Source: Alphaproteobacteria bacterium
Lineage (GTDB): Bacteria > Pseudomonadota > Alphaproteobacteria > UBA9219 > RFNS01
Direction: 5' to 3'
Assembly (NCBI GenBank): GCA_037200005.1
Contig: JBBCGY010000002.1
Coordinates: 124,001-188,000, forward strand
DNA: 64,000 nucleotides
Shown here: piece after piece, positions 16,911 to 25,569 of the stretch
Layout: every line of letters starts with the position of its first letter
Numbering within the stretch: the stretch's first letter is position 1
Made by a program: the position numbers and the translations under genes
The notes under the pieces: model-generated
Databases searched by the model: none
What the model saw: only the letters and a program-made list of their open reading frames with translations
Told to the model about the DNA's origin: nothing

Positions 16911-18344
16911 TTAGCGCCGCAGAAGCCATGAGGCGCTCTCCGGCAGCGGCGCGATATATTGCGGCCTTAATTCCGGCGGCATGGACGCGATCGAAGCTTC
17001 ATAATCTCCGGGGTTCGGTTTTCGCGCCGCGTCGATCACCGCATAGCTGAAACCCGTGGTCAGGCCGATAATCACCAGGCCTTTGAGCGCCATTTTCGCG
17101 ACAGAGCGCTCATGCAGGCGCAAGGTGTCGATGACGTAAAAGATCATGAGCGTCAGCGGCAAAATCGTTCCGTGCAGCATGATTTCGTTGCCCCGTCCGA
17201 CATATAAGAACGGCAGCGCCAGCAGCAGTCCGGCGGCGGCGGCGGCGGGCGGATCGATGGAACGCCGCACGGCATAGGCCGCCACGACGAAAACCCCGAA
17301 TTCGAGCACGACGAAAAGCGCATAGCGCCACGCGTATTCAAAGAGCCGATGGCTTTCGGAAATATTCCACTCGGCTTGCAGAAAGGGGCCGAGGCGGTAA
17401 TAGGCGGCGAGCAGAGCGAGGGGGGCGAGGGCCGCGATATTCCTTGTGCTCAGAATGGCGACGATATTTCGCAGATGAAGCGCCGCGACGATGGCGGCGA
17501 AGGAAAGCGCCGTGAAGGGCGACCAGAACGCCAGCACGGTAAAAATGCCGACGGCTCTTTTCTTGAACCACGGCTTGTTCCAGCCCTGATGGATCAGCGA
17601 GGCTCCGAGCCACGCCGCGACGGCATGCTGCGGCAGCAGCGACAGGGAATTTTCCTGCGACGGCATGATCCAGCCGAACGGGATTCTCGCCCATTCCTCG
17701 ATGTGAATGTGAAGTTTTTCGTTCATCGCGGCGGAAAGAAACAATCGGCCCAAGACATCCAGCCCGCTGAAGAACAGCAGGATGAAGGCGGCGAACGCGA
17801 CCCATGTCGCGCGCTCGATATGCCGCGTGCCCAGAAGCAGAAAAATCCAGACCCCCAGCGCGAGCCACGCGCAAAGCAGGAATTGCACCGGATGTCCCGC
17901 GAGCTTCGACAGCAAGGCGGGCACGGCATAGAACCCGATGCCGTAGCGCAGGATTTCCCGCTCCTGGCCGCCATGAAAGACAACAGGCCAGTCATGCCTC
18001 ACCAGATCGTTATAGAGCCAGCGATGCTTCGCCAAATCCATGAACGATCCGTTGGCGATTAGCGGGCTTATGCCGGTGAAGGCGACAATCGCGATGGCGG
18101 CCAAGGCCAAACCCGCCAAATGCCATAAAGGAATTTTTTCTCGAAACGCGCATCCAGGCCACACGCACCATAGGGTAAGAATGGCGCAGGGAATTCCAAT
18201 CCATGGCGCAAGCCATCCCAGTTCGACGAGAACCACGGGAAGCGTTAAATAAGCAATGGCCGCGCATTGCAGGCTATCGGCCTTGTCGGATGAAATGATG
18301 GGGCGGGACGGCATTCCGGGCAATCTACAGCAGGAGGCCGCCAC
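16911..18344 (-). CDS. Polytopic membrane protein, paralog 2
   Basis: 477 residues, a tandem copy of the gene at 15341. It conserves the loops LVRHDWPVVFHGGQEREILR, WARIPFGWIM and LPQHAVAAWLGASLIHQGW, and the tail YIAPLPESASWLLRR. The last 49 coding bases differ from those of paralog 1 at only two positions, which points to recent duplication or gene conversion. The conserved His/Asp in HDWP and the E-x-x-R-I/F-P-x-G-W-I-M loop are candidates for an active site on the outer face. It diverges from the pterin dehydratase gene 52 bases away. Confidence 0.8.
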   Translation of the reverse strand: MAASCCRLPGMPSRPIISSDKADSLQCAAIAYLTLPVVLVELGWLAPWIGIPCAILTLWCVWPGCAFREKIPLWHLAGLALAAIAIVAFTGISPLIANGSFMDLAKHRWLYNDLVRHDWPVVFHGGQEREILRYGIGFYAVPALLSKLAGHPVQFLLCAWLALGVWIFLLLGTRHIERATWVAFAAFILLFFSGLDVLGRLFLSAAMNEKLHIHIEEWARIPFGWIMPSQENSLSLLPQHAVAAWLGASLIHQGWNKPWFKKRAVGIFTVLAFWSPFTALSFAAIVAALHLRNIVAILSTRNIAALAPLALLAAYYRLGPFLQAEWNISESHRLFEYAWRYALFVVLEFGVFVVAAYAVRRSIDPPAAAAAGLLLALPFLYVGRGNEIMLHGTILPLTLMIFYVIDTLRLHERSVAKMALKGLVIIGLTTGFSYAVIDAARKPNPGDYEASIASMPPELRPQYIAPLPESASWLLRR

Positions 18345-18396
18345 CGATCAATTCTTCTCTCTTGCGGCTTTGCGTCTCTGCCGCTAGCTTTCGCCC

Positions 18397-18729
18397 ATGA
18401 ACGATCTGGCCCAAAAAGACTGCGTGCCTTGCAAGGGAAATGTCTTGCCCTTAAAACAGCATGAGATCGCCGCGCTTATGCCTCAACTGGCGGATGGCTG
18501 GCGCGTCGTGGACGCGCACCATCTTGAGAAAGAATACGCGTTCAAGGATTTCCGCGAGGGGCTCGATTTCGTCAATAAGGTCGGCGAACTCGCCGAGCGG
18601 CAGAGCCATCATCCCGATCTCTACCTCGCCTGGGGCAAGGCGAAAGTGACTTTGTGGACTCATAAAATCGACGGCCTCGCCGAAAGCGATTTTGTCATGG
18701 CAGCCAAGATAGACGAGATTCACGGCTGA
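18397..18729 (+). CDS. 4a-hydroxytetrahydrobiopterin dehydratase
   Basis: 110 residues of the PCD/DCoH family. The signature H-H-P-D within RQSHHPDLYLAWGKAKVTLW is at residues 69-88, followed by HKIDGLAESDFVMAAKID. The enzyme dehydrates pterin-4a-carbinolamine, recycling the cofactor of aromatic amino-acid hydroxylases; in bacteria without a hydroxylase it may act in molybdopterin or folate repair. No hydroxylase gene is nearby. It is followed 27 bases later by argB on the same strand. Confidence 0.92.
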   Translation: MNDLAQKDCVPCKGNVLPLKQHEIAALMPQLADGWRVVDAHHLEKEYAFKDFREGLDFVNKVGELAERQSHHPDLYLAWGKAKVTLWTHKIDGLAESDFVMAAKIDEIHG

Positions 18730-18755
18730 GTTTTATAAACGAAAGAGGCTTATCA

Positions 18756-19679
18756 ATGGTCAAGCACCATACCAATACCGATCCTTCCGCCACGGTTCGC
18801 GCGCTGAAGAAGGCGACGCCCTATATCCGCATGTTCAAGGGCAAGGTTTTCATCGTCAAGGCGAGCGGCGGCGTTTTCGGCGACATGGCCGCGACGCACG
18901 CGCTGCTGGAGCAGGTGGCGATTTTGCTGCAGGTCGGAATCCGCGTCGTCATCGTGCATGGCGGCGGGCAGCAGCTTACCGACATCCAGAAATCGATGGG
19001 CATCGAGACGATCATGGTGGCGGGACGGCGCGTGACCGACGCCAAATCGATCGAAATCACCAGCATGGTGCTGAACGGCCTGGTCAATACGCAAATCCTC
19101 GGCATATGCCGTGAACTCGGCATCGGCGCGGTGGGGATTAGCGGCGTCGCGGGAGGGCTTATCCAGGCCCATAAGCGCCCGCCGGTCATGGTCGAGGGCG
19201 AGAATGTCGATTACGGCTTCGTCGGCGATATCGACCTGGTCGATTCCAAGGTATTGCGGCAATTGCTCGATGACGGCCTGATGCCGGTGGTCAGCCCGGT
19301 CTCCGCCGACGACAAGGGCACGCTGCTCAATATCAACGCGGACACGGTCGCGGCGGCGATAGGCGCGGCGCTGAAGGCCGAAAAGCTGATCGTCTGCACG
19401 GGCGCGCCGGGCATCATGGAATCGCTCGACGATCCCCGGTCGCTGGTTTCCTATACCGATCTCGACGGGCTGAAGAAGCTTCAGGAGAAGGGCAGCCTCA
19501 AGGACGGCATGCTGCCCAAGGCCAAGGCCATCGAGGAGGCGATCCGCGGCGGCGTGCGCCGGGTGCATATCATCTCCTATAAGGCCGAAGACAGCATTCT
19601 GGCCGAAGTCTTCACGAATGAAGGCACCGGCACGATGATCGTCGAGGACATCAAGGCATTGAGCGCGGCGGAGAAGTGA
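18756..19679 (+). CDS. argB: Acetylglutamate kinase ArgB
   Basis: 307 residues. It carries the amino-acid kinase motifs VIVHGGGQQLTD (about 67-78), the GRRVTD segment that binds acetylglutamate, MPVVSPVSAD, LNINADTVAAAIGAAL, and DGMLPKAKAIEEAIRGGV with the catalytic Lys. It phosphorylates N-acetylglutamate in the second step of arginine synthesis. It has the N-terminal helix extension seen in arginine-inhibited hexameric forms. GAAAGAGG lies about 12 bases ahead of the ATG. It is separated from argC-argD by the two inverted membrane-protein genes. Confidence 0.95.
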   Translation: MVKHHTNTDPSATVRALKKATPYIRMFKGKVFIVKASGGVFGDMAATHALLEQVAILLQVGIRVVIVHGGGQQLTDIQKSMGIETIMVAGRRVTDAKSIEITSMVLNGLVNTQILGICRELGIGAVGISGVAGGLIQAHKRPPVMVEGENVDYGFVGDIDLVDSKVLRQLLDDGLMPVVSPVSADDKGTLLNINADTVAAAIGAALKAEKLIVCTGAPGIMESLDDPRSLVSYTDLDGLKKLQEKGSLKDGMLPKAKAIEEAIRGGVRRVHIISYKAEDSILAEVFTNEGTGTMIVEDIKALSAAEK

Positions 19680-19854
19680 TCCTAAGCTTATCAATGAAAA
19701 TATCCATATATTCTAATGATATATAAGCAAGAATAGCATTGCATTGAATCATTGAATCAAGATTTTCAGGCTCGATTTCGAAGCGGGAATGAGTCTGGCA
19801 TAAAAAGCACCCCATAATTTTTATATATATTATTATATATCAATTATTTATATG
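19680..19854. other. AT-rich gap between convergent argB and mazG
   Basis: This gap of about 175 bases is very AT-rich compared with the flanking genes, with runs of alternating A/T (for example around 19820-19850). No open frame, clear hairpin terminator or RNA gene was recognised in it. Confidence 0.5.
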
Positions 19855-20691
19855 TTATTCTTGATTTTTTACTTTAATCCATGCCTGTTCCCACTCCTGC
19901 AGGCTAATAGGGGTGGTTTGCAGGTTTTTTATGCTTAAAACGGCTTCCATGCCCCTAAAACGGCGTTCGAACTTGCGATTTGCTCCTCGAAGAGCCGTTT
20001 CAGGGTCGATTTTGAGCTTATTGGCCAGGCAAACGACCGTAAACAGCACGTCTCCCAGCTCATCGACCAGTCTATCCCGGTCGCCGGACGGGATTTCGGC
20101 TTTAAGCTCCGTGATCTCTTCTTCGAGCTTCGGAAATACATCTTCGGCCTTTTCCCAGTCGAAACCGGCACGCGTCGCGCGCTGGACGATCTTCTGCGTG
20201 CGGCTCAACGCGGGCAGGGCCATCATAACGCCGTCCAGGACGCTCGGCGGCGCGCCGTCAGTCTGCTTCGCGGCGCGCTCTTTGGCCTTATCCTGCTCCC
20301 AGCGTTCGGTCATGGCCTCGGCGGTAGCGATCGTTTCGTCGCCGAAGACATGGGGATGCCGCCGAACCAGCTTATCGGCGATGCCCTGGGCGATGGCGGC
20401 GAAGTCGAACCGGCCTTCCTCGCGCGCCATCTGGGCGTAAAACACGATCTGCAGCAAAAGGTCGCCGAGTTCTTCCTTCAGCCCCTCGAAATCGCCTTTT
20501 TCGATGGCGTCCACGACCTCATAGGCTTCCTCGAGCGTATGTTTGGCGATGCTGGAGAAATCCTGCTTCAAGTCCCATGGGCAGCCGCCGTCCGGATCGC
20601 GCAGCCGAGCCATGACGGCCAGCAGGCGCTCCATCGGGTCCGCTGGCAGGCCGAGAAGGGCGTCATGGGATGAGGCGGGAAGGGTGGTCAT
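19855..20691 (-). CDS. mazG: Nucleoside triphosphate pyrophosphohydrolase MazG
   Basis: About 278 residues with two MazG domains. The first has LRDPDGGCPWDLKQDFSSI, EEAYEVVDAIEKGDFEGLKE and E-L-G-D-L-L-L; the second has EEEITELKAEIPSGD and LVDELGDVLFTVVCLANKLK. The E-E-x-x-E and E-L-G-D metal ligands are present in both. It removes pyrophosphate from NTPs, cleaning house of aberrant nucleotides. The start ATG 20691 is preferred, with GGAG upstream; an in-frame GTG at 20721 would add ten residues. Confidence 0.93.
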   Translation of the reverse strand: MTTLPASSHDALLGLPADPMERLLAVMARLRDPDGGCPWDLKQDFSSIAKHTLEEAYEVVDAIEKGDFEGLKEELGDLLLQIVFYAQMAREEGRFDFAAIAQGIADKLVRRHPHVFGDETIATAEAMTERWEQDKAKERAAKQTDGAPPSVLDGVMMALPALSRTQKIVQRATRAGFDWEKAEDVFPKLEEEITELKAEIPSGDRDRLVDELGDVLFTVVCLANKLKIDPETALRGANRKFERRFRGMEAVLSIKNLQTTPISLQEWEQAWIKVKNQE

Positions 20692-20866
20692 GGGCAATGC
20701 ATCTCCGTCATAAGCTCTCACGATAAGTCGGGCTATTGACCAGAAATGTCAATTTTCGTGCAGGCATTAAATCCTAATTACTTTCAGGAAAATCGAATAA
20801 GGTGAGGCCATTGAAATGACAATGATTAACGCGCGCGATTATTAAGAAAGACATTGGGGGCCGGGT

Positions 20867-22330
20867 ATGAGCCAAGAGAGCAAGATTTCAAAACTGATGC
20901 GACAAGCCGGGCGGGCTTTGACCTTTCCGGTGCGCGAAGTTGCCGCGCGCTATCAGCATGCACGGCGTTGGGGCCGGAGTTCTACGCGAGCGGCGCTGAT
21001 GGCTACAGGCGCACCTGTATTGGCAACCGGAACGGCGGCAGGCCTTGCCGACATCGCGGCGGCTCATTATGCCAGTCATCCCGTCATAGCCGCCGTTGCG
21101 GTGGGAACCGCTGCCTTGTTCGTCGTGACAGGAAGATCTGCCGCGAGGCGCGAGCGCCAAGCTAAGAAGTTATCCTCCCATGATAAAAAAATGCTGCAGC
21201 GGCAAGAGGATATATATTTGGATTTTAAAGCAAGCGGTCGCTTAACAAACAAGCCGACTATCGCGGAACGGCTCAATCAGCTTGATTGCGACGTTCAATA
21301 TCATGGCCCTTCAGGTCTCACCTCATGGGAACATGTGACCAATTCTCTTATTGCCGGGCTGGTGAGCGTTAGAAAACAAATTGAAATCTGTCCAGCCATG
21401 GCCAACCAAGGCATTATCAATCAACTTGCCAATATCCGTGACGGAATTGAACCTCCTTCCGCAGCGGATATACGCCTCGTCCGTTATAATAACCTCCATA
21501 ATATCAGCCTTCTTCGGCATTGCGTCGAGCATAGCATTGAATCTATCGCCGCGCTGGATCCCGCCATTAAAATTCCTCCGTCGATGAGCCGGGACATGTC
21601 TAATGCCGTGAGGAATGCCGCGCGTTCCTTCATCGGCCGCGCCGATGCCGTCAATCTCGATGCCGATACCCGCCTGGAAGCCATTACGGAATACACGCAA
21701 TTGATCGGCCATGAATATCCGCGTTTTGCGCATCGCGAGCATGTAATAACGTTGGGAAAGATTGCCGAAAAAGACAGTTCCATAGCCGTCAGGCAGGCGG
21801 CGCTGGAGGCGATCAAAATTCTTGGGGAGGCCGCGCCGCAGGTCAGGCCGCCGGAAAGCGCCACCAATAACTGGCTCGCGATCAGCGCCGCCCAGAACCA
21901 GGGCAATCCTGACCTTCTGCTCTCCATGGTTATCGGCAATGAGGACCCGGAAGTGCAACTCGCCGCAATAGAAAAATTCGACAATTTGCTTGCGGGCGAC
22001 GCTTCTCCCGCCGGTTTCTCGACCCAGCGCCGGGCCGAAAAGGTCGAAATGATTCTTGATCGCTGCCATGCGCGCTTCACGAAACTATGCGCGGAAATCG
22101 ACGGCGCCGCGGATCAAACCCGCCGTGATGAAATGATCGGCCAGGCCAAAGGCGTCGTCGCCGTCGCCGAAGCCGCGAAGAATGTTCGCCAAATCATGAT
22201 GGCCGTAAATCCTGCCATCATCCTGAATATGGAAGATTATGCTTTTCTATCGCAGGACACTCTTCCGGAATGGGCGCGCGGCGTCGGCAAGAAAAATGTC
22301 CGCATCACAATAGACCTCCGCGCCGAATGA
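20867..22330 (+). CDS. Unknown helical-repeat protein with N-terminal membrane helices
   Basis: 487 residues. The N-terminus is basic (QAGRALTFPVREVAARYQHA) and is followed by two hydrophobic segments (about 41-66 and 71-88), then a soluble region rich in helices. From about residue 300 it shows HEAT-like repeats: DSSIAVRQAALEAIKILGEA and NEDPEVQLAAIEKFDNLLAG. No catalytic motif is seen. The repeats resemble those of the proteins at 47702 and 59302, suggesting a lineage-specific scaffold family. A TAAGAAAGACATTGGGGG stretch, with weak ribosome-site character, precedes the ATG. Confidence 0.75.
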   Translation: MSQESKISKLMRQAGRALTFPVREVAARYQHARRWGRSSTRAALMATGAPVLATGTAAGLADIAAAHYASHPVIAAVAVGTAALFVVTGRSAARRERQAKKLSSHDKKMLQRQEDIYLDFKASGRLTNKPTIAERLNQLDCDVQYHGPSGLTSWEHVTNSLIAGLVSVRKQIEICPAMANQGIINQLANIRDGIEPPSAADIRLVRYNNLHNISLLRHCVEHSIESIAALDPAIKIPPSMSRDMSNAVRNAARSFIGRADAVNLDADTRLEAITEYTQLIGHEYPRFAHREHVITLGKIAEKDSSIAVRQAALEAIKILGEAAPQVRPPESATNNWLAISAAQNQGNPDLLLSMVIGNEDPEVQLAAIEKFDNLLAGDASPAGFSTQRRAEKVEMILDRCHARFTKLCAEIDGAADQTRRDEMIGQAKGVVAVAEAAKNVRQIMMAVNPAIILNMEDYAFLSQDTLPEWARGVGKKNVRITIDLRAE

Positions 22331-22687
22331 TAAACCGCCGCCCCCGCCAGCGCCCGCCGGCGCCGCCGCGCCATTGCCGCTGCGGCCGGAGGATGATACC
22401 GCCGTTCTCGCCGCAGGCCCGCCCTCGTCGCAACGTCGGTTAAGCGCGGGGTAGAAGAAGGAAGGGCGAGGAGGGGCGGTTTTCTGGTCAAAAACCCCCC
22501 TTGCCTGGGCAATGCGCGTCAATATATAGTTGTCGCGATACAAGCTTGCCTAGAACTTAAAGTCATATTTTACCCGGTTTCGTTGACGTCTGGATTATTG
22601 ACATGAATCAGATAATGCCGCCTGCGGCGGCGACTGCACCTCGCGCCGAAGCCTTGGGTATAGGACGATATCAGCACCCATCCGAGC

Positions 22688-23962
22688 ATGGCCGGCGCCC
22701 TGAACATGGCTCGCCGCGCGGCAGCCTCGCGGGCCACGCCGCCGGTTTCCGTGCTCATCACGGGCGAAACCGGCACCGGCAAGGAACTTCTGGCCCGCGC
22801 CATCCATAACGAAAGTCCGCGCAAGCATGGGCCGTTCATTGCCATCAACTGCAGCGGCATTCCCGAAACTCTGCTCGAAAGCGAGTTATTCGGATACAAG
22901 CAGGGCGCTTTCACCGGAGCGGTCAGGGACAAGAGGGGCATGTTCGGCGCGGCGGAAGGCGGCACGCTGTTCCTGGACGAAATCGGCGACATGCCCATGG
23001 CGTCTCAGGCCAAATTGCTGCGCGTTTTGCAGGAACATGAATATACGCCGCTCGGCAGCACGCAGCCCCAGCGCACCAATGTGCGCATCATCACGGCCAC
23101 GCATCGCGATCTCGAGAAGGCCATCGCCAAATCCAAATTCAGGAGCGATCTGTATTACCGCCTGAGCGCCGTTCCGATCCATCTGCCTCCGCTGCGCGAA
23201 CGGCCGGAAGACACCCTGCGTCTGGCCGAGGAATTATGCGAGCGTTACAATGCCGAGGAGGGAAGAAAATCCGCGGGATTTCAGGAGTCAGCCCGAAAAG
23301 CTATGGCGGAATATTCATGGCCCGGCAATGTGCGCGAACTGCAAAACGTCGTCCAGCGCGCCGTCATTATGACGGACGAAGGCCAGCCCATCGGCCTGGA
23401 ATATGTGAGGGTCGAAAATATGCGCGAGCTGCAAAATATCATCCAGCGTTCTGGAATGGCGACGGAGGAGGGCAGGCAGCGTCCGATCCTCGTTCCTGAA
23501 CATGCAAAGATCGCCTCGCCGCAGGATAAAGACGACTTGCCGGTATTGGCCGGGGCGGAAAACAAGAGCGGAGACATCATATCTTTGAACTCGAATAAAA
23601 TAATCGCAGCGGAAGAGGCTGGGATGGGCGCTGACGCCGAACCCGTCTCCTCTGCGCCGCCGCCTCCCGCCAATCCGCCTGTTATCAGCGATGCGCCCGC
23701 GCCCCCGGTTCCGGTTGCAGCATCTAGCCCTACGGAATTATACCGGCTGTCGTCGATACGCCAGTCGCGGCGGTTACCGTTGCCGAAGCATCATCATCCG
23801 CCCCCGTGGACGCTTTGCCGCCGATTGCCGATAAGCCCGTTTCGATTCCTGCTCCCGCAATATCATCTGTGCCTGCGGAATCTTTGCCTCCTGTCGCCGA
23901 TGACAAGCCGCCCGTTTTGTCCGCTTCCGCGCTGGATGCGGCGGCAGAAGCATCAAGCATAG
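22688..23962 (+). CDS. Sigma-54 enhancer-binding protein, AAA+ part (frameshifted at both ends)
   Basis: The AAA+ domain of a sigma-54 activator without receiver: Walker A GETGTGKELLARAIH, intact GAFTGA loop (22904-22921), Walker B GTLFLDEIGDMP, arginine finger region FRSDLYYRLSAVPIHLPPLR and the WPGNVRELQN motif. The true start is probably ATG 22603 (MNQIMPPAAATAPRAEALGI), separated from DDISTHPSMAGALNM by one extra base near 22662. After about 23735 this frame becomes meaningless; restoring one G near 23735 continues into the frame of 23806. The full protein would be about 980 residues. VRELQNVVQR is duplicated 90 bases later as MRELQNIIQR. Confidence 0.8.
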   Translation: MAGALNMARRAAASRATPPVSVLITGETGTGKELLARAIHNESPRKHGPFIAINCSGIPETLLESELFGYKQGAFTGAVRDKRGMFGAAEGGTLFLDEIGDMPMASQAKLLRVLQEHEYTPLGSTQPQRTNVRIITATHRDLEKAIAKSKFRSDLYYRLSAVPIHLPPLRERPEDTLRLAEELCERYNAEEGRKSAGFQESARKAMAEYSWPGNVRELQNVVQRAVIMTDEGQPIGLEYVRVENMRELQNIIQRSGMATEEGRQRPILVPEHAKIASPQDKDDLPVLAGAENKSGDIISLNSNKIIAAEEAGMGADAEPVSSAPPPPANPPVISDAPAPPVPVAASSPTELYRLSSIRQSRRLPLPKHHHPPPWTLCRRLPISPFRFLLPQYHLCLRNLCLLSPMTSRPFCPLPRWMRRQKHQA

Positions 23963-25545
23963 GTCCTGCGACGCCGCTCGCGTTGCCTTCTTCCGAGGCA
24001 GCTATGGAACGCAGTTTCGTTCTTTTAGTCCGGGAGGACGGCACCAGAAAATCCTTGGACGAAATTGTCGGGGAAACATATGCGACTACGATTAGAGCCG
24101 CCCGCGGCAATATCGCGGAGGCTGCCCGCATGCTGCAAACTCACTGGAAAACCGCGCGGAAGCATATTGCCAAGGCTTCGCTTCCTAAAGCATTCAGCTC
24201 TCCGGAATCCTTGCCTGCCCATAGCGTTGTGTTTTTAACCGAGAAGGATGGCTCCTGGAAATCTATCGGCCAGATTAAGGATGAAGCATGCGCGGTCACT
24301 CATGCATTCGCCCAAGGCAATGTCGCGCAGGCCGCCGGCCTATTGGGGATTTGTTCGGACAGCATGCGGCGCAAAATTGCCGATCATCTTTCTCGGACTC
24401 CCTCCGCGGAATCGGATAACATCATCCCACAGCCGCCACAGAAACAGAATAATGACTGGCGCGCGGCGACCGGACAATTCATCAGGGACGTACGCTACGA
24501 AAAAGGCGACAACGTCCGGGATGTCGTTTCCGATGTTACCATTCCTCATCTCACGAATCCCAAAGTATGGAGAGAGATCGAAGCGGGGTCTCCGAATATC
24601 GCGCCGAACCTTTTCAGGGCGGCCATCCAGGAGACATGCAGGCTGTATGCTATCGCGCCGGACGCAGGAGAACCGAAGCGTCTTCTCGGGCTTATGCAAT
24701 CGGAGGCGGGAATTCAGCTCGAGCGGCAGCCTCTGCCGGGTTCGGAAAAAAAGCCGGTGGCCGGTCCGCAGAACGCTGCCGGTCTTTGGAGCCATCCTTT
24801 CTTCCAGGCCGCTCCGGAAATGACCGGCAAGCTTCAGGCGAGAAGAAATATTTCAACCCAGGCCGACATTGCCAGGCTGTTATATGAGCGTGGACACCAT
24901 AAAAACATTCATGCTGCCCAATCTGCCTTGTCAGGGTTTCTTAATAGCAGTGGACAGGAATTCGGCAAAGCCGGCATGGCTTCCGCGCCGCCTATGGCCG
25001 TCCATATTGCCAGCCTCGTCAATATGACGCCGCAGGAAGCCTTTCTGACCCTGGCCGTTGAGCAAGAGAAGGGGGGCGGCAAAAAGCGTCCTGAAGCCGA
25101 GAGTCTCCGGAAGGACAATCATCGTTCTGAATCCACGGCTCCGCGGCCGAAGGGCAACCCGGGCAAACCGCTTATCAATTATCTCTTTTTTCAGAGCGCT
25201 ACCGAACTGACGGCCAGACTGAAGGAAAGGGGCATTCGCACCATGGCCGATCTTAGCAAAGACTTGGTCCAGCGTGGAAAATACGCGAACACGAATAGTG
25301 CCAACACAGGGCTGTGGAAGTTCCTCAAACAGTGGGAAGACCTCTCTGCCAAAACATCTCCTTTGCTGACGCCGGTTGTGGAAAGCATCATTTCCGAATG
25401 CGGCGGGTTTTCACCGCATGAGACTAAGGCGTTATGGGGAGGCTGGGTGGCGGAAAGAATTCAGCAGGCGAACCATTATGCTCCCGAACCTCCAACCGGT
25501 CATTCTGGCCCGGGAACGCCTCTGCCGGAATCGAAGCCAGCATAA
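23806..25545 (+). CDS. Multi-HTH C-terminal part of the enhancer-binding protein
   Basis: 579 residues in this frame. Residues 1-65 are a Pro/Ala-rich linker that reads back in frame to about 23740. Two Fis-type HTH repeats follow: 68-121 (VREDGTRKSLDEIVGE, GNIAEAARML) and 138-193 (LTEKDGSWKSIGQIKDE, GNVAQAAGLLGI). Next is an unassigned helical stretch (220-300), then two copies of a module with FF-Q-x-A-x-E-[LM]-T (328-416 and 457-545), each of which ends like a small XRE-type HTH. Most likely it is the C-terminus of the AAA+ protein upstream, split by one missing base; it could instead be translated from ATG 23806. Confidence 0.8.
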   Translation: MDALPPIADKPVSIPAPAISSVPAESLPPVADDKPPVLSASALDAAAEASSIGPATPLALPSSEAAMERSFVLLVREDGTRKSLDEIVGETYATTIRAARGNIAEAARMLQTHWKTARKHIAKASLPKAFSSPESLPAHSVVFLTEKDGSWKSIGQIKDEACAVTHAFAQGNVAQAAGLLGICSDSMRRKIADHLSRTPSAESDNIIPQPPQKQNNDWRAATGQFIRDVRYEKGDNVRDVVSDVTIPHLTNPKVWREIEAGSPNIAPNLFRAAIQETCRLYAIAPDAGEPKRLLGLMQSEAGIQLERQPLPGSEKKPVAGPQNAAGLWSHPFFQAAPEMTGKLQARRNISTQADIARLLYERGHHKNIHAAQSALSGFLNSSGQEFGKAGMASAPPMAVHIASLVNMTPQEAFLTLAVEQEKGGGKKRPEAESLRKDNHRSESTAPRPKGNPGKPLINYLFFQSATELTARLKERGIRTMADLSKDLVQRGKYANTNSANTGLWKFLKQWEDLSAKTSPLLTPVVESIISECGGFSPHETKALWGGWVAERIQQANHYAPEPPTGHSGPGTPLPESKPA

Positions 25546-25569
25546 AAACTTTATGACAGGATCGGCCTT

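Noticed and set aside
22237-22602. Minus-strand frames in the gap before the enhancer-binding protein
   Set aside because: Low-complexity Arg/Ala/Pro-rich translations from a GC-rich gap; no start signals. No clear RNA gene or sigma-54 promoter was seen there either.
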